Positions 5,782 to 5,903 of a DNA stretch of 5,903 nt are shown one piece after another (position 1 is the first letter of the stretch; each line of letters opens with the position of its first letter). The notes below the pieces were generated by a model. It had not been told where the DNA came from, searched no databases, and saw only the letters and a list, made by a program, of their open reading frames with translations. The translations under genes were made by a program, and so were the position numbers. The DNA comes from Accumulibacter sp. (GTDB lineage: Bacteria > Pseudomonadota > Gammaproteobacteria > Burkholderiales > Rhodocyclaceae). The DNA is taken from contig JAISDL010000116.1 in the NCBI GenBank assembly GCA_031264825.1, forward strand, positions 1-5,903, read 5' to 3'.

Positions 5782-5903
5782 ATAAACCCAGATTGTCCAT
5801 TAGACCTCATTACGGGGCAAGAATGACAGAGGGAACGGAGGCATGGTTCCAGAGTCCGGCGAACCAAGCGCGTTTGCGGCGGGGTACGGAAAGCATAAGG
5901 CGA
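5782..5903 (+). other. Right-edge region; possible start of a divergent gene at 5823
   Basis: No gene is recognised here. On the plus strand an ATG at 5823 opens a frame to the window edge (27 codons, beginning MTEGTEAWFQS), preceded by a weak GGGGC. In another frame an ATG at 5843 follows GGAGG by only one base and is also open (MVPESGEP...). Either could be the 5' end of a divergently transcribed gene, but the visible part is too short to judge. Confidence 0.2.

Noticed and set aside
5604..5867. 87-codon minus-strand ORF ending in TGA that overlaps the ZIP start (TGATG)
   Set aside because: It starts at TTG without a ribosome site, spans the promoter and leader hairpins, and resembles no protein I know. 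The overlap is probably chance.

Overview
The window looks like chromosomal DNA of a GC-rich Gram-negative bacterium, most likely a beta- or gammaproteobacterium (Pseudomonadota). This rests on a two-partner-secretion (TPS) exoprotein with an extended-type signal peptide, a proteobacterial-type Dps, and G/C-rich palindromic repeats between genes. I cannot name a genus. All confident genes lie on the minus strand and read from right to left.

Right part (5903 to 4172): about 120 bases at the right edge hold no recognised gene, only a possible divergent ORF start. A sigma70-like promoter (5752-5781) follows, then a leader of about 140 bases with two strong hairpins. Next come a GufA/ZupT-like ZIP-family metal transporter (4690-5604, 304 aa) and, 23 bases later, a Dps ferritin-like protein (4172-4666, 164 aa). 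Spacing and strand suggest a two-gene operon joining metal transport across the membrane to ferritin-like iron storage and oxidative protection. The joint role is inference.

Middle (3781-4171): about 390 bases without a gene, packed with palindromes. From right to left they are an 11-bp perfect inverted repeat just after dps, a 106-bp MITE-like element with 12-bp terminal inverted repeats, an abutting pair of mirror-image G/C-rich hairpin modules, and a hairpin with a GCTTCGC apex. The AT-richer 5' flank of the next gene follows.

Left part (3766 to 1, running off the window): one uninterrupted reading frame of at least 1255 codons encodes the N-terminal part of a very large TPS exoprotein (TpsA; FhaB/CdiA-like hemagglutinin). 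I read every codon and found no stop. Visible parts are a roughly 72-residue signal peptide, the TPS/hemagglutination-activity domain with NPAGI and CDGCG, filamentous beta-helix repeats, a helical insertion with a Cys pair, a conserved helical block (about 780-924), and the start of hemagglutinin-type-2 repeats. The C-terminus, where CdiA-type proteins carry a toxin, is outside, and no TpsB transporter is visible. The long plus-strand ORFs opposite this gene are codon-aligned shadows.

Nothing here is clearly a new system. The best leads are the off-window C-terminus of the exoprotein, the structured leader of the ZIP-dps operon, the operon pairing itself, and the nested palindromic repeats.
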